Part shown: piece after piece, positions 42,378 through 50,488 of the stretch
How positions within the stretch are numbered: position 1 is the stretch's first letter
Layout of the letters: every line of letters begins with the position of its first letter
From: Bacillota bacterium
GTDB taxonomy: Bacteria; Bacillota; Clostridia; Christensenellales; Borkfalkiaceae
DNA: 64,000 nucleotides
Reading direction: 5' to 3'
Assembly: GCA_019423125.1 (NCBI GenBank)
Contig: JAHZBZ010000008.1
Location: 1 to 64,000 of the forward strand
The notes under the pieces: generated by a model
What the model was told of the DNA's origin: nothing
Databases searched by the model: none
What the model saw: the letters and a program-made list of their open reading frames with translations, nothing else
Made by a program: the position numbers and the translations under genes

Positions 42378-43186
42378 AAATTTGCCCCCCGTGCGTCCTC
42401 TTTGTCCTCTTTGAACCTGCCTGTGAGCAGCATGGACAGGAAGATGATGGCAAGCAGGATGATGGAGATCATCGAGCCCATATGCCAGTTGTCATAGGTC
42501 GTGAAATATTCGTCGATGAGTTTGCCGAGGATGGTGATGTTGAAGTTGCTCAGCGTGTCGCTGACGACATAGTTGGTCATGGACGGCATGAACACCATCG
42601 TGATGCCGCTGATCACGCCAGGCAGGGAGAGGGGAAAGGTCACCTTTGTAAAGACGGTGAAGGGATTCCCGCCCAGATCCGCCGCCGCCTCGAGATAGCT
42701 GTTGTCCAGCTTTTCGAGGGTAGTATAGAGAGGCAGGATCATGAAAGGCAGAAAATCATAGACCATGCCGATGATCGTGTTCAGATAGTTCTGCGTGCCC
42801 AGAAGCCCGATCAGGTCAAGCAGTTCGCGCAGAGCGGTGATGCGGAGCACGAAGTTGATCCACATGGGCAGGATGAACAGCATCAGAAGCACGTTTTTCT
42901 TCTTGAACTTGCTCCGTGCGAGGATGTACGCGACGGGATAGGCGATGACGAGACATGCCGCCGTCGAGATGATCGCGATCGTGAAGCTCATCAGAAGGGT
43001 GGACAGCTTCGCGGTGCTGGTAAAGAAATTGATAAAATTCGCAAAGCTGAAGGAGATGCCGCCGCTCTCCGTCGCCTCGGTGAAGGCGTAGAACAGGATG
43101 AGCAGCATGGGAACGATGACGAACAGTGCGAGGAAAAGCGCGTAGGGGATGCAGAGCTGCTTGCGCGAAAAACGGATGCCTTCCAT
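42371..43186 (-). CDS. potB: Spermidine/putrescine ABC permease PotB
   Basis: Protein of 271 residues, six hydrophobic segments, EAA loop SYLEAAADLGGNPFTVFTKVTFPLSLPG. Starts 3 bp after potA. Together with PotC it forms the membrane channel. Confidence 0.92.
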   Translation of the reverse strand: MEGIRFSRKQLCIPYALFLALFVIVPMLLILFYAFTEATESGGISFSFANFINFFTSTAKLSTLLMSFTIAIISTAACLVIAYPVAYILARSKFKKKNVLLMLFILPMWINFVLRITALRELLDLIGLLGTQNYLNTIIGMVYDFLPFMILPLYTTLEKLDNSYLEAAADLGGNPFTVFTKVTFPLSLPGVISGITMVFMPSMTNYVVSDTLSNFNITILGKLIDEYFTTYDNWHMGSMISIILLAIIFLSMLLTGRFKEDKEDARGANLW

Positions 43187-43189
43187 CGT

Positions 43190-44701
43190 CTATTTCGCCT
43201 CCTGTTTGAGGGAGAGACGGATGTTCTCCGGGCGGATCTTGACGGAGACGAAGTCGTTCTCGTTCCAGAGGTCCTCGGTGTCGAGCACATAGTCCTCCTC
43301 GCTCTCTTCCGTGCGGACGATGTACTGATAGTGGTCACCTTTGTAGATATGCGAGACGATATGCCCGCACGCACCGCCTTCGTCGGCGTTGTCGCTGATC
43401 TCGATGGCGTTGAAGTCCACCTCGACGCTGACGTCGGTGTCCGTGAGATCCAGCTTTTCGCCGTCCGCGGTGATGAGGTATCCCTCTTCGTCGAGGTGCG
43501 AGCCGGGGTAGAGCTTTGTCACGTCGCATTCAAATTCACCGTCGCCGAACACGACGGTGTTCTTCTTCGTGATGTACCCGTCGTATTTGTTGACGGTGAA
43601 GGATTTTTTCATGATGTGGATGTCGTCGGGGTTTATCTTCAGCCCGATAACGTCGCCCACATTGCGGCTCTTGGTCGAGCGGATGACGATCTCCGAGCGC
43701 CCGACCATTGCGGTGATCTCGTAATGCACGCCTTTGAACACGACGCTGACCACCCGTCCGACGAGCATTCCCTTGTCTTCCGTCGTCATCTTTACGTCTT
43801 CGGGCCGCACGACGACGTCCACTTTTTCGTTCTTTTCAAAGTCGTCCACGCAGTCGAAGTTGTGGTTGCAGAAACGGACGATGTTCTTGTCGATCATCGT
43901 GCCGTTGTAGATGTTGCTCTCGCCGATAAAGTCGGCGACGAATGCGTTTGCGGGCTCGTTGTAGATGTCGGTAGGGGTGCCGATCTGCTGGATCTGTCCG
44001 TCCTTCATGACGACAATGGTGTCGCTCATCGTCAGCGCCTCTTCCTGGTCGTGGGTGACGTAGATGAAGGTGATGCCGAGCTTTCTGTGCATCTCTTTGA
44101 GTTCGATCTGCATCTCCTTGCGCATTTTGAGGTCAAGCGCGCCGAGCGGTTCGTCGAGCAGGAGGATCTCCGGCTCGTTGACGATCGCGCGGGCGATGGC
44201 GACGCGCTGCTGCTGTCCGCCCGAAAGAGTGGACACGCTGCGCTTTTCAAAACCTTCGAGGTCGACGACGGCGAGTGCCGCGCGCACTTTTTCGTCGATC
44301 TCCCTGCGCGTGAGCTTTTGCAGTTTGGTGTAGGTCTCGCCCTTGTCGTTGCGATAGGTGACGGGGATCTTTTTGAGCTTGAGCCCGAAGGCGATGTTGT
44401 CGTAGATGTTGTAGTGCGGGAAGAGCGCATACCGCTGGAACACGGTGTTGACGGGCCTGCGGTTGGGCGGCAGCATGGTGATGTCTTTGCCGTTGAGCAG
44501 GATCTTCCCCGAAGTGGGGATGTCAAATCCCGCGATCATGCGCAGGGTAGTCGTCTTTCCGCATCCGCTCGGCCCGAGGAAGGTGATGAATTCTCCCTTG
44601 CGCACATAAAAGCTGATGTTCTCGACCGCGACCGTCTCGTCAAACACCTTGGAGACGTTCACGATCTCGATGATCTTTTCTTCCTTCTTTTGTTCCGCCA
44701 T
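43190..44701 (-). CDS. potA: Spermidine/putrescine ABC ATPase PotA
   Basis: Protein of 503 residues, clearly longer than usual PotA (about 370). The ATPase domain carries GPSGCGKTT, LSGGQQQRVAIARA and LLLDEPLGALD. After about residue 250 a TOBE-type region (VVVRPEDVKM) is followed by an inserted acidic stretch and a second TOBE-like end (VSVKIRPENIRLSL), which suggests a split or duplicated regulatory domain. The ATG at 44701 starts MAEQKKEEK; an upstream in-frame start at 44812 lies over the promoter and is rejected. Confidence 0.92.
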   Translation of the reverse strand: MAEQKKEEKIIEIVNVSKVFDETVAVENISFYVRKGEFITFLGPSGCGKTTTLRMIAGFDIPTSGKILLNGKDITMLPPNRRPVNTVFQRYALFPHYNIYDNIAFGLKLKKIPVTYRNDKGETYTKLQKLTRREIDEKVRAALAVVDLEGFEKRSVSTLSGGQQQRVAIARAIVNEPEILLLDEPLGALDLKMRKEMQIELKEMHRKLGITFIYVTHDQEEALTMSDTIVVMKDGQIQQIGTPTDIYNEPANAFVADFIGESNIYNGTMIDKNIVRFCNHNFDCVDDFEKNEKVDVVVRPEDVKMTTEDKGMLVGRVVSVVFKGVHYEITAMVGRSEIVIRSTKSRNVGDVIGLKINPDDIHIMKKSFTVNKYDGYITKKNTVVFGDGEFECDVTKLYPGSHLDEEGYLITADGEKLDLTDTDVSVEVDFNAIEISDNADEGGACGHIVSHIYKGDHYQYIVRTEESEEDYVLDTEDLWNENDFVSVKIRPENIRLSLKQEAK

Positions 44702-44771
44702 TTTACTTTTCCGCCGTCCGTTATTTTCGCCCGTCCTCCGCGCCTGCGGCAGGAGAGTATCGGATAAATTT

Positions 44772-44800
44772 ATTATAAGCGATTTTGCCCAAAACGCAAA
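44772..44800 (-). promoter_or_regulatory. Promoter of potABCD
   Basis: On the minus strand TATAAT (44777-44772) is preceded at 17 bp by TTTGCG (44800-44795). Confidence 0.55.
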
Positions 44801-44930
44801 CAATTTCGACAAAATTTTTTCAAATAAATTTCACAAAAGGGCGGTCTTTACCGCAAACGTCTTTTCTGCCGTCTTTTTATTCTGTCCGCGCATATGCGCG
44901 CGCGAAGCGCCGCGCGGCAGAAGGGGAAAA
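44801..44930. other. Intergenic stretch between potA and the rpsT terminators
   Basis: AT-rich near potA, then GC-rich. No gene, repeat family or RNA is recognised here. Confidence 0.5.
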
Positions 44931-44972
44931 ACGCCTTGCGCGGGGTGCTCTGTCCGACACCCCGCGCAAGGC
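44923..44972 (-). terminator. Second terminator downstream of rpsT
   Basis: 15-bp perfect stem (44933-44947 with 44958-44972). On the minus strand it is followed by GTTTTT. Confidence 0.7.
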
Positions 44973-45006
44973 AAAAGAGAAAGGCGCAAACAGGGTCTGC
45001 GCCTTT
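44973..45006 (-). terminator. First terminator downstream of rpsT
   Basis: AAAGGCGCA / TGCGCCTTT (44980-44988 with 44998-45006), followed on the minus strand by CTCTTTT. Confidence 0.75.
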
Positions 45007-45032
45007 CGTGAATTTTGTTTTTCCGTGCGGCC

Positions 45033-45329
45033 TTATTTCGCCTCTTCGACGGCGGGCTGAGGGTTTGCCTTGAGCGCGTTGAGACTCTTTGCAAGGGCAG
45101 ACTTCTTGTTCGCCGCGTTGTTCTTGTGGAGGATCCCCTTGGAGGCCGCAGAATCGATAATGGAAACGGTCTCGGGCAAGAGTTTTTCGGCAGCCGCCAC
45201 GTCGCCCGCGGCCAAAACTGCATTGAACTTTTTGACGGCCGTCTTGACGGCGGAACGGATCATTTTGTTCTGAGTATTTTTCTTTTCGGAAACGACGACG
45301 CGCTTCTTTGCAGATTTGATGTTAGGCAC
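45033..45329 (-). CDS. rpsT: 30S ribosomal protein S20
   Basis: Protein of 98 residues. MPNIKSAKKRVVVSEKKNTQNKMIRSAVKT is the typical N-terminus and SKGILHKNNAANKKSALAKSLN the C-terminal signature. AAAGGAG precedes the ATG. It is a single-gene unit with its own promoter and two tandem terminators. The tail (PQPAVEEAK) extends slightly beyond the common length. Confidence 0.97.
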   Translation of the reverse strand: MPNIKSAKKRVVVSEKKNTQNKMIRSAVKTAVKKFNAVLAAGDVAAAEKLLPETVSIIDSAASKGILHKNNAANKKSALAKSLNALKANPQPAVEEAK

Positions 45330-45372
45330 TTTGCTTCTCCTTTCAATGGTTGTTCAATTTGATATCTCAGCT

Positions 45373-45401
45373 ATTCTATCACAAAAAAATTCTCTTGTAA
45401 A
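45373..45401 (-). promoter_or_regulatory. Promoter of rpsT
   Basis: Minus strand: TTTACA (45401-45396), 17 bp, TAGAAT (45378-45373). Confidence 0.7.
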
Positions 45402-45478
45402 CTGTTTTTTGAGCAAAACTGTAATTTATTTCCGCAAAATTTCATATAGTAACCGAAAAACGCGGGGGAAACGGGCGA

Positions 45479-46213
45479 ATGAAAGAGGGTTATGTCTTAT
45501 TTTTTGACAGCGGCGTGGGCGGGTTGACCCTGCTTCGCGAATGTGCCGCGCGCTTTCCGCAGGAGCGCTTCGCCTATATAGGCGACAATGCGAACGCGCC
45601 TTACGGCGAAAAGGGCGAAGGGGAGATCTGTGCCCTCGTCGCCGCCGCCCTGACCGAGGCGCGCCGTCTTCCCGTCCGAGCGCTCGTCCTCGCCTGCAAT
45701 ACGGTGACGGCGCTTTGCGCTACGTGGCTGCGCGGCTGCCTCTCCTTCCCCGTGTTCGGCGTCGAACCCGCACTGCGTCCTGCCGCTCTTTTCTGCCGCG
45801 GCGGGCGCGTGCTCGTGCTCGCCACCCGCCGCACTGCGGAGAGCGCCCGCTTCCGCGGATTGCTCGAAAAAAATTCCTCGCTCGCCTCCTTCGATGTGTT
45901 CGTTCCCGCCCGACTCGCCGCCGCGGTGGAAGAGAACTTTTCCGATCTGTCGCGCATCCCCCTCGAAGAGCATCTCCCGCATGGAAAATACGACGCTGTC
46001 GTGCTCGGCTGTACGCATTATATCTTCCTTCGCGACCGCATCCGTGCCTTCTTCGGGATCCCCGTTTTCGACGGAAACAGTGGGACGGCTGACCACATTG
46101 CAAGTACACTGAACATATGTTCACAAAATTCACAAAATTTCGGCAAAAAAACCCCGATTTTTCTCGGAAATGGCGCAAAAATCAATTTTTCTGCTTATAA
46201 ATGCTTGATTTAA
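45479..46213 (+). CDS. murI: Glutamate racemase MurI
   Basis: Protein of 244 residues, slightly shorter than the usual 260-270. FFDSGVGGLTLLRE, YIGDNANAPYGEK, the first catalytic Cys in ACNT and the second in GCTHY are present. It makes D-glutamate for peptidoglycan. The Shine-Dalgarno is poor (GGGCGA). It sits divergent from rpsT and just upstream of the dcw cluster, but a separate promoter drives mraZ. Confidence 0.92.
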   Translation: MKEGYVLFFDSGVGGLTLLRECAARFPQERFAYIGDNANAPYGEKGEGEICALVAAALTEARRLPVRALVLACNTVTALCATWLRGCLSFPVFGVEPALRPAALFCRGGRVLVLATRRTAESARFRGLLEKNSSLASFDVFVPARLAAAVEENFSDLSRIPLEEHLPHGKYDAVVLGCTHYIFLRDRIRAFFGIPVFDGNSGTADHIASTLNICSQNSQNFGKKTPIFLGNGAKINFSAYKCLI

Positions 46214-46275
46214 AACAAACAAATGTTTGTATTTTTCAAAAACAGCTCAAAAAATCGAAAAAAATTTTCGTCCAA

Positions 46276-46319
46276 GTGGCTTTTTTTTGTCTAAAGTGGT
46301 TGACAGTGGTCAGAGGTGG
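46276..46319 (+). promoter_or_regulatory. Probable MraZ operator: phased GTGG repeats
   Basis: GTGGT occurs at 46296, 46306 and 46316, exactly 10 bp apart, with a further GTGG at 46276. The array covers the -35 element and spacer of the mraZ promoter. MraZ is known to bind short direct repeats on one helix face in its own promoter. Confidence 0.65.
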
Positions 46320-46328
46320 TGATATAAT
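46300..46328 (+). promoter_or_regulatory. Consensus promoter of the dcw cluster
   Basis: TTGACA (46300-46305) and TATAAT (46323-46328), 17-bp spacer. It is a perfect consensus, interleaved with the GTGGT repeats. Confidence 0.88.
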
Positions 46329-46360
46329 AGACCTACAATAAACACAAGGGGGCGGGGGAA

Positions 46361-46801
46361 GTGTATTCTTTCAACGGCCGGTTCAACAATCGGTTGGACG
46401 ACAAAAACAGAATACGCATTCCCGCAAAATTCAAGACGGAACTCGGCGAGGGGTATAAGCTGGTTTTCGGGCCGAGCGAGAGCATCTATGTGATGCCGCT
46501 TCCCGAATACCGCAAGATCCTGGACGGGTTCGGCGAGGCTTCCTTCTTCGACGTGGAGATGCAGGACGCGATCTCGTCGTTTACCGGGATGGTATACGAC
46601 GTGACCGAAGACCCGCAGGGCAGGGTGGTCATCCCCGCAGAACTCAAGGAATACGCGAAGATCGACAAAGACATCGTCATCACGGGTGCGGCGTCGTACC
46701 TGCGCATCGAAGCGGCGGAGAAATTTGCAAAGAGGAATGCGGACATGAACATCAGCAACGTCTTTGCAAAGCTCAACGCACTGCGGAAGGAGAGACAGTG
46801 A
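46361..46801 (+). CDS. mraZ: Transcriptional regulator MraZ
   Basis: Protein of 146 residues with two AbrB-like swapped-hairpin halves: FNNRLDDKNRIRIPAKFK near residue 5 and YDVTEDPQGRVVIPAELKEYAKI near 78. It forms a ring-shaped oligomer and represses the dcw promoter. The start is GTG 46361 after AGGGGGCGGGGG. Its stop overlaps rsmH as GTGA. Confidence 0.96.
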   Translation: MYSFNGRFNNRLDDKNRIRIPAKFKTELGEGYKLVFGPSESIYVMPLPEYRKILDGFGEASFFDVEMQDAISSFTGMVYDVTEDPQGRVVIPAELKEYAKIDKDIVITGAASYLRIEAAEKFAKRNADMNISNVFAKLNALRKERQ

Positions 46802-47736
46802 TCGAGTTCTCGCACAAGCCGGTCATGCTCGAGGAGTGCATGCAGGGCCTCAGACTTCGGAGCGGATGCATCTACTTCGACGGAACGGCGGGCGGTGGCG
46901 GACATTCCTACGAGATACTCAGACGGACAAGCCCGGATGGAAGGCTGATCGCGACCGACCTCGACGACTTTGCGATCGCGGCGGCGGACAAGCGGCTTTC
47001 GGAATTTGAAGGACGTTATCGGATCCATAAAAGCAATTACAAGGACTTCGCTTCCGTTTTGGAGAGCGAAGGGGTGGACGGGCTGGACGGCGTACTTCTG
47101 GACTTCGGCGTTTCCAGTTTTCAATTGGACGAAGTCACGCGCGGATTCAGCTATATGCAGGACGCTCCGCTGGACATGCGGATGGACGAAGGGGCGCCGC
47201 TCAGCGCGGCGGACGTCGTCAACGGATATTCGGAGGCGGAACTTTGCAGGATCATCGCCGAATACGGCGAAGAGCGTTTTGCGAAAAAGATCGCCGCGAA
47301 CATCGTAAAGGCGAGATCGGGCGGCCGCATCGAACGTACGGGCGAACTTGCGAAGATCGTGGAGGAGAGCATCCCCGCAAAATTCCGTTACGGCTACGGG
47401 CCGTGCGCGAGGCGGACTTTCCAGGCGATACGCATCGAAGTCAACGCAGAACTTGACGGGCTGGAAGAGGCGGTCAGGGGACTTGTGAGAAGACTGAATA
47501 AAGGCGGAAGGATCTGCATCCTGACTTTTCATTCGCTGGAAGACAGGATCGTGAAAAACGTGTTCCGCGAACTTGCGACCGATTGCATCTGTGACAAGAG
47601 CCTTCCGGTGTGCGTGTGCGGAAAGAAAAAAGAATTGGAGATCATCACTCACAAACCTCTGACGGCGACGGAGGTGGAACAGAGGGAAAATTCCCGTTCC
47701 AAATGCGCAAAGCTGCGCATAGCGGAAAGAGTCTGA
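46798..47736 (+). CDS. rsmH: 16S rRNA (cytosine-1402-N4) methyltransferase RsmH
   Basis: Protein of 312 residues. FDGTAGGGGHSYEILR is the AdoMet loop. DGVLLDFGVSSFQLDEVTRGFSY and SGGRIERTGELAKI follow, and ILTFHSLEDRIVK and ending NSRSKCAKLRIAERV close the chain. GTG start overlapping mraZ. Confidence 0.96.
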   Translation: MIEFSHKPVMLEECMQGLRLRSGCIYFDGTAGGGGHSYEILRRTSPDGRLIATDLDDFAIAAADKRLSEFEGRYRIHKSNYKDFASVLESEGVDGLDGVLLDFGVSSFQLDEVTRGFSYMQDAPLDMRMDEGAPLSAADVVNGYSEAELCRIIAEYGEERFAKKIAANIVKARSGGRIERTGELAKIVEESIPAKFRYGYGPCARRTFQAIRIEVNAELDGLEEAVRGLVRRLNKGGRICILTFHSLEDRIVKNVFRELATDCICDKSLPVCVCGKKKELEIITHKPLTATEVEQRENSRSKCAKLRIAERV

Positions 47737-47759
47737 GAATATAGATAAGGAGAACTCAA

Positions 47760-48611
47760 ATGGCTACCGGACTTCTTGAGAGAAGAGCAGCGACGACAAG
47801 TTCGCTCAAGGCCTACGGAAAACTGAGCGGAGGCACGCAGGCCCCCGAATATACCGAAGCCCAGAAGGCGATGAACTTCAATTCCCGTATTTCCGAGAAT
47901 TATCAGAAGCTCATCGATCCCAGCTACAAAGCGGCGGAGGACTTTTTCGGCGCGCCCGTGGCGGAAGCCGCGCCCGCGACGGAGATGTATGCGACGGCGG
48001 AGGAGTATGCCCGCGCAACGCTGTATCCCGAACGCGCACAGGCCGCACAGGCCGCACAGGCCGCACAGGCCGTGCAGGCAGCTCCCGTACAGGAAGCGCC
48101 CGCAGCCGCTCCCGTTTACGGTCACGAGCGCGTGACGGCGGACATCTTCCGTGCCGATTCCTCTCTCAATGCGGGACGCATGGCGCAGGCGCCCGTGCTC
48201 GACCCGGTACAGGAAGCTCCCGCTTATGAGCAGTCTGTGTACGAGGCGCCCGTCTATGAAGAGGACGCGGACCTCGCACCCACGGCGACCACCATCCAGT
48301 ATCGCACCGATCTGTACCGCGAGGAACAGAAGACGGTGACCGAAGAGAAGAAGGGTTATGCCATGACTGCGAAGGCAAAACTTCTCATGGCCGTGTATGC
48401 GGTCGTGGTCGTGGTCGTGCTCGCCCTCATCATCGTCAACACGAGCGTCCTCAGGACGCTTGACAGCGAAGTGATCGATCGCGAAGCGGCGCTCAACAGC
48501 GCGATGACCCGTTACGAAGCGGTCACCGAAGAGCTTGAAAGCGCGCGCGCCGATGAGACGGTCATCGACTGGGCGCTGGAAAACGGTTTCGAGATCCCCG
48601 AAGCCGCATGA
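47760..48611 (+). CDS. FtsL-like division protein with long disordered cytoplasmic region
   Basis: Protein of 283 residues at the ftsL position between rsmH and ftsI. Residues 1 to about 200 are polar and low-complexity, rich in Ala, Glu, Pro and Tyr, including an AAQAAQAAQ tract. One transmembrane helix lies at about 207-230 (LLMAVYAVVVVVVLALIIV). A short external heptad-like segment of about 50 residues follows (LDSEVIDREAALNSAMTRYEAVTEELES). Usual FtsL is about 100-130 residues with a short cytoplasmic tail. Position, topology and the coiled-coil make FtsL the best guess; sequence identity alone does not show it. TAAGGAGA precedes the ATG. Confidence 0.65.
   Translation: MATGLLERRAATTSSLKAYGKLSGGTQAPEYTEAQKAMNFNSRISENYQKLIDPSYKAAEDFFGAPVAEAAPATEMYATAEEYARATLYPERAQAAQAAQAAQAVQAAPVQEAPAAAPVYGHERVTADIFRADSSLNAGRMAQAPVLDPVQEAPAYEQSVYEAPVYEEDADLAPTATTIQYRTDLYREEQKTVTEEKKGYAMTAKAKLLMAVYAVVVVVVLALIIVNTSVLRTLDSEVIDREAALNSAMTRYEAVTEELESARADETVIDWALENGFEIPEAA
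48034..48078 (+). repeat. Tandem 9-bp repeat in the ftsL-like gene
   Basis: GCCGCACAG occurs three times in a row (48043-48069), with a variant copy on each side. It encodes the Ala-Ala-Gln tract and could change copy number by slippage without breaking the frame. Confidence 0.85.
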
Positions 48612-48737
48612 CATAAAGACACAAAAAAAGACATCCAACGAAGGACATCCGGTCTCGCAGGCGACCCCGCGCAAGGGGTTGCGGGCGCGGCCGGTTTTGT
48701 TTTATCGGGGAGGGGCAGGATCGGAAAAAAGAGAGCC

Positions 48738-50474
48738 GTGCGGGAGGGCGAAGCTTCCGCGACCGTTTTACGAAAGAGGTTGTTCGCCATTGCTGTGGCG
48801 GTGACCTTTCTTTTTTTGGCGATTTTCGGAAGATTTTTCTATCTTCAGATCGTCCGCGGCGGCGAACTCGTCGAGCGGGCGCTGGGGCAATGGACGCGCG
48901 AGATCCCCGTCGTCGCCGCCCGCGGCAACATCTTCGACCGAAACGGAGTTCTCCTCGCGGGGAATGCGACCACTTACTCGGTGTATACCCGACCCAACGC
49001 GATCGAGGACAAGGCGGAAGCGGCGCGCGTTCTCGCCGACCTGTTTTCGCTGGACGAGCAGGATCTGTATGATCTTTTGACCGTCTCCAAAGTCTCCGAG
49101 CGCACGATCGTGCGAAAAGTGGACAAAGAGATCGTTCAGAAGCTCGAAGGGAGCGGGCTGACGGGCGTCTATTATGCGCGCGACAACACCCGCATTTATC
49201 CGCACGGCGAATTGCTCGGCAGGGTGCTCGGTTTCACATCCGTGGACAACAGCGGTTTGACCGGCCTGGAAAAATATTACGACAAATTTCTCGCGGGCAT
49301 GGACGGCGAGATCGCGACGATGACCGACCTGGTCGGAAAGGAGACGGGCGATGCGCCCGTCTACCGTCCCGCGACGGACGGACTCGATCTTCAGCTTACC
49401 ATCGATTATGAGATCCAGACGATCGCGGAAAACGCGCTAATGAAAGTCTGCGAGCAATATTCGCCCGTCAATGCGCAGTGCATCGTGCTCGATCCCGACA
49501 CCTTTGACGTCCTCGCAATGGCGGAGTGGCCGTGCTACGATCTGAACAACGTGCCGCGCGACGACGCGGAGACGCTCAATGCGCTCTCGCGAAACAACCT
49601 CGTTTCGGACATCTACGAGCCAGGTTCCACCTTCAAGATCGTGACTGCGGCGGCAAACATCGAGGAATATCTGAAGGGGAACGACGACGCCTTTTCTCTG
49701 CAGCATATCTTCAACAGCAGCCGCACGCGTGCGGTGGACGGGACGACCATCCGTTGCTGGAGCGACCATGCCAACGGAAAACACTCCAATCAGACGCTTG
49801 CCGAAGCGCTCAACAACAGTTGCAATCCCTGCTTTGTGGACATCGCGCTTTCTCTCGGGACTTCCGTCTTTTACGACTATCTCGAGGCATTCGGTTTCGG
49901 GTCGGTGACGGGAATAGATTTTTCGGGCGAGGCGCAGGGGATGCTCATTCCCGAGAGCGCGGTGCGAGATTGCGACCTCGCGCGCATCGGGTTCGGGCAG
50001 ACGATCGCCGTCACCGCGCTCCAGCTCGCCTGCGCCGCCGCGGCGGCGGTCAATGGCGGGTACTATTACACGCCGCGCTTCGTCTCAGAGATACGCTCCT
50101 CCGACGGCTCCGTTTCCGAAAGTATTCCCGTCACGCTGAAAAACAGGGTGATCGGCGAAGAGGCTTCGTCCATTCTCGCCTCTCTTCTCGAAGGAGTCGT
50201 GCGGGACGGGAGCGGAAACAAGGCATACATCGAAGGATACCGCGTCGGCGGAAAGACGGGCACGGCGCAGAAATTTGAGAACGGAAGCATCGCGCAGGGG
50301 AAGTATGTCTCTTCTTTTCTGGGATTTTTCCCCGCGAACGATCCCGAATATCTTGCGCTCGTGATCGTCGACGAGCCGCAGGGCGCCTATTACGGAAGTG
50401 TCGTCGCCGCGCCTGCCGCGCGCGAGATCTTCCAGGGGATCATAGACATTAAAGGCATCGAGCCGTATGAATAA
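48738..50474 (+). CDS. ftsI: Class B penicillin-binding protein FtsI/PBP2
   Basis: Protein of 578 residues: a short cytoplasmic end, one transmembrane helix (about 13-35), a pedestal domain beginning REIPVVAARGNIFDRNG, and a transpeptidase domain with S297-T-F-K, S361-C-N and K506-T-G. It cross-links septal peptidoglycan with FtsW. No PASTA domain follows. The start is uncertain: GTG 48738 has a poor site, while a strong GGGGAGGGG (48707-48715) lies 22 bp before it and 4 bp before an in-frame ATC at 48720. Confidence 0.93.
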   Translation: MREGEASATVLRKRLFAIAVAVTFLFLAIFGRFFYLQIVRGGELVERALGQWTREIPVVAARGNIFDRNGVLLAGNATTYSVYTRPNAIEDKAEAARVLADLFSLDEQDLYDLLTVSKVSERTIVRKVDKEIVQKLEGSGLTGVYYARDNTRIYPHGELLGRVLGFTSVDNSGLTGLEKYYDKFLAGMDGEIATMTDLVGKETGDAPVYRPATDGLDLQLTIDYEIQTIAENALMKVCEQYSPVNAQCIVLDPDTFDVLAMAEWPCYDLNNVPRDDAETLNALSRNNLVSDIYEPGSTFKIVTAAANIEEYLKGNDDAFSLQHIFNSSRTRAVDGTTIRCWSDHANGKHSNQTLAEALNNSCNPCFVDIALSLGTSVFYDYLEAFGFGSVTGIDFSGEAQGMLIPESAVRDCDLARIGFGQTIAVTALQLACAAAAAVNGGYYYTPRFVSEIRSSDGSVSESIPVTLKNRVIGEEASSILASLLEGVVRDGSGNKAYIEGYRVGGKTGTAQKFENGSIAQGKYVSSFLGFFPANDPEYLALVIVDEPQGAYYGSVVAAPAAREIFQGIIDIKGIEPYE

Positions 50475-50488
50475 AAAGGAGCTGAATT

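Noticed and set aside
42482..44767. Open frame of 761 codons on the plus strand across potB and potA
   Set aside because: Antisense shadow of recognised genes; Asp/Val/His-rich without domains.
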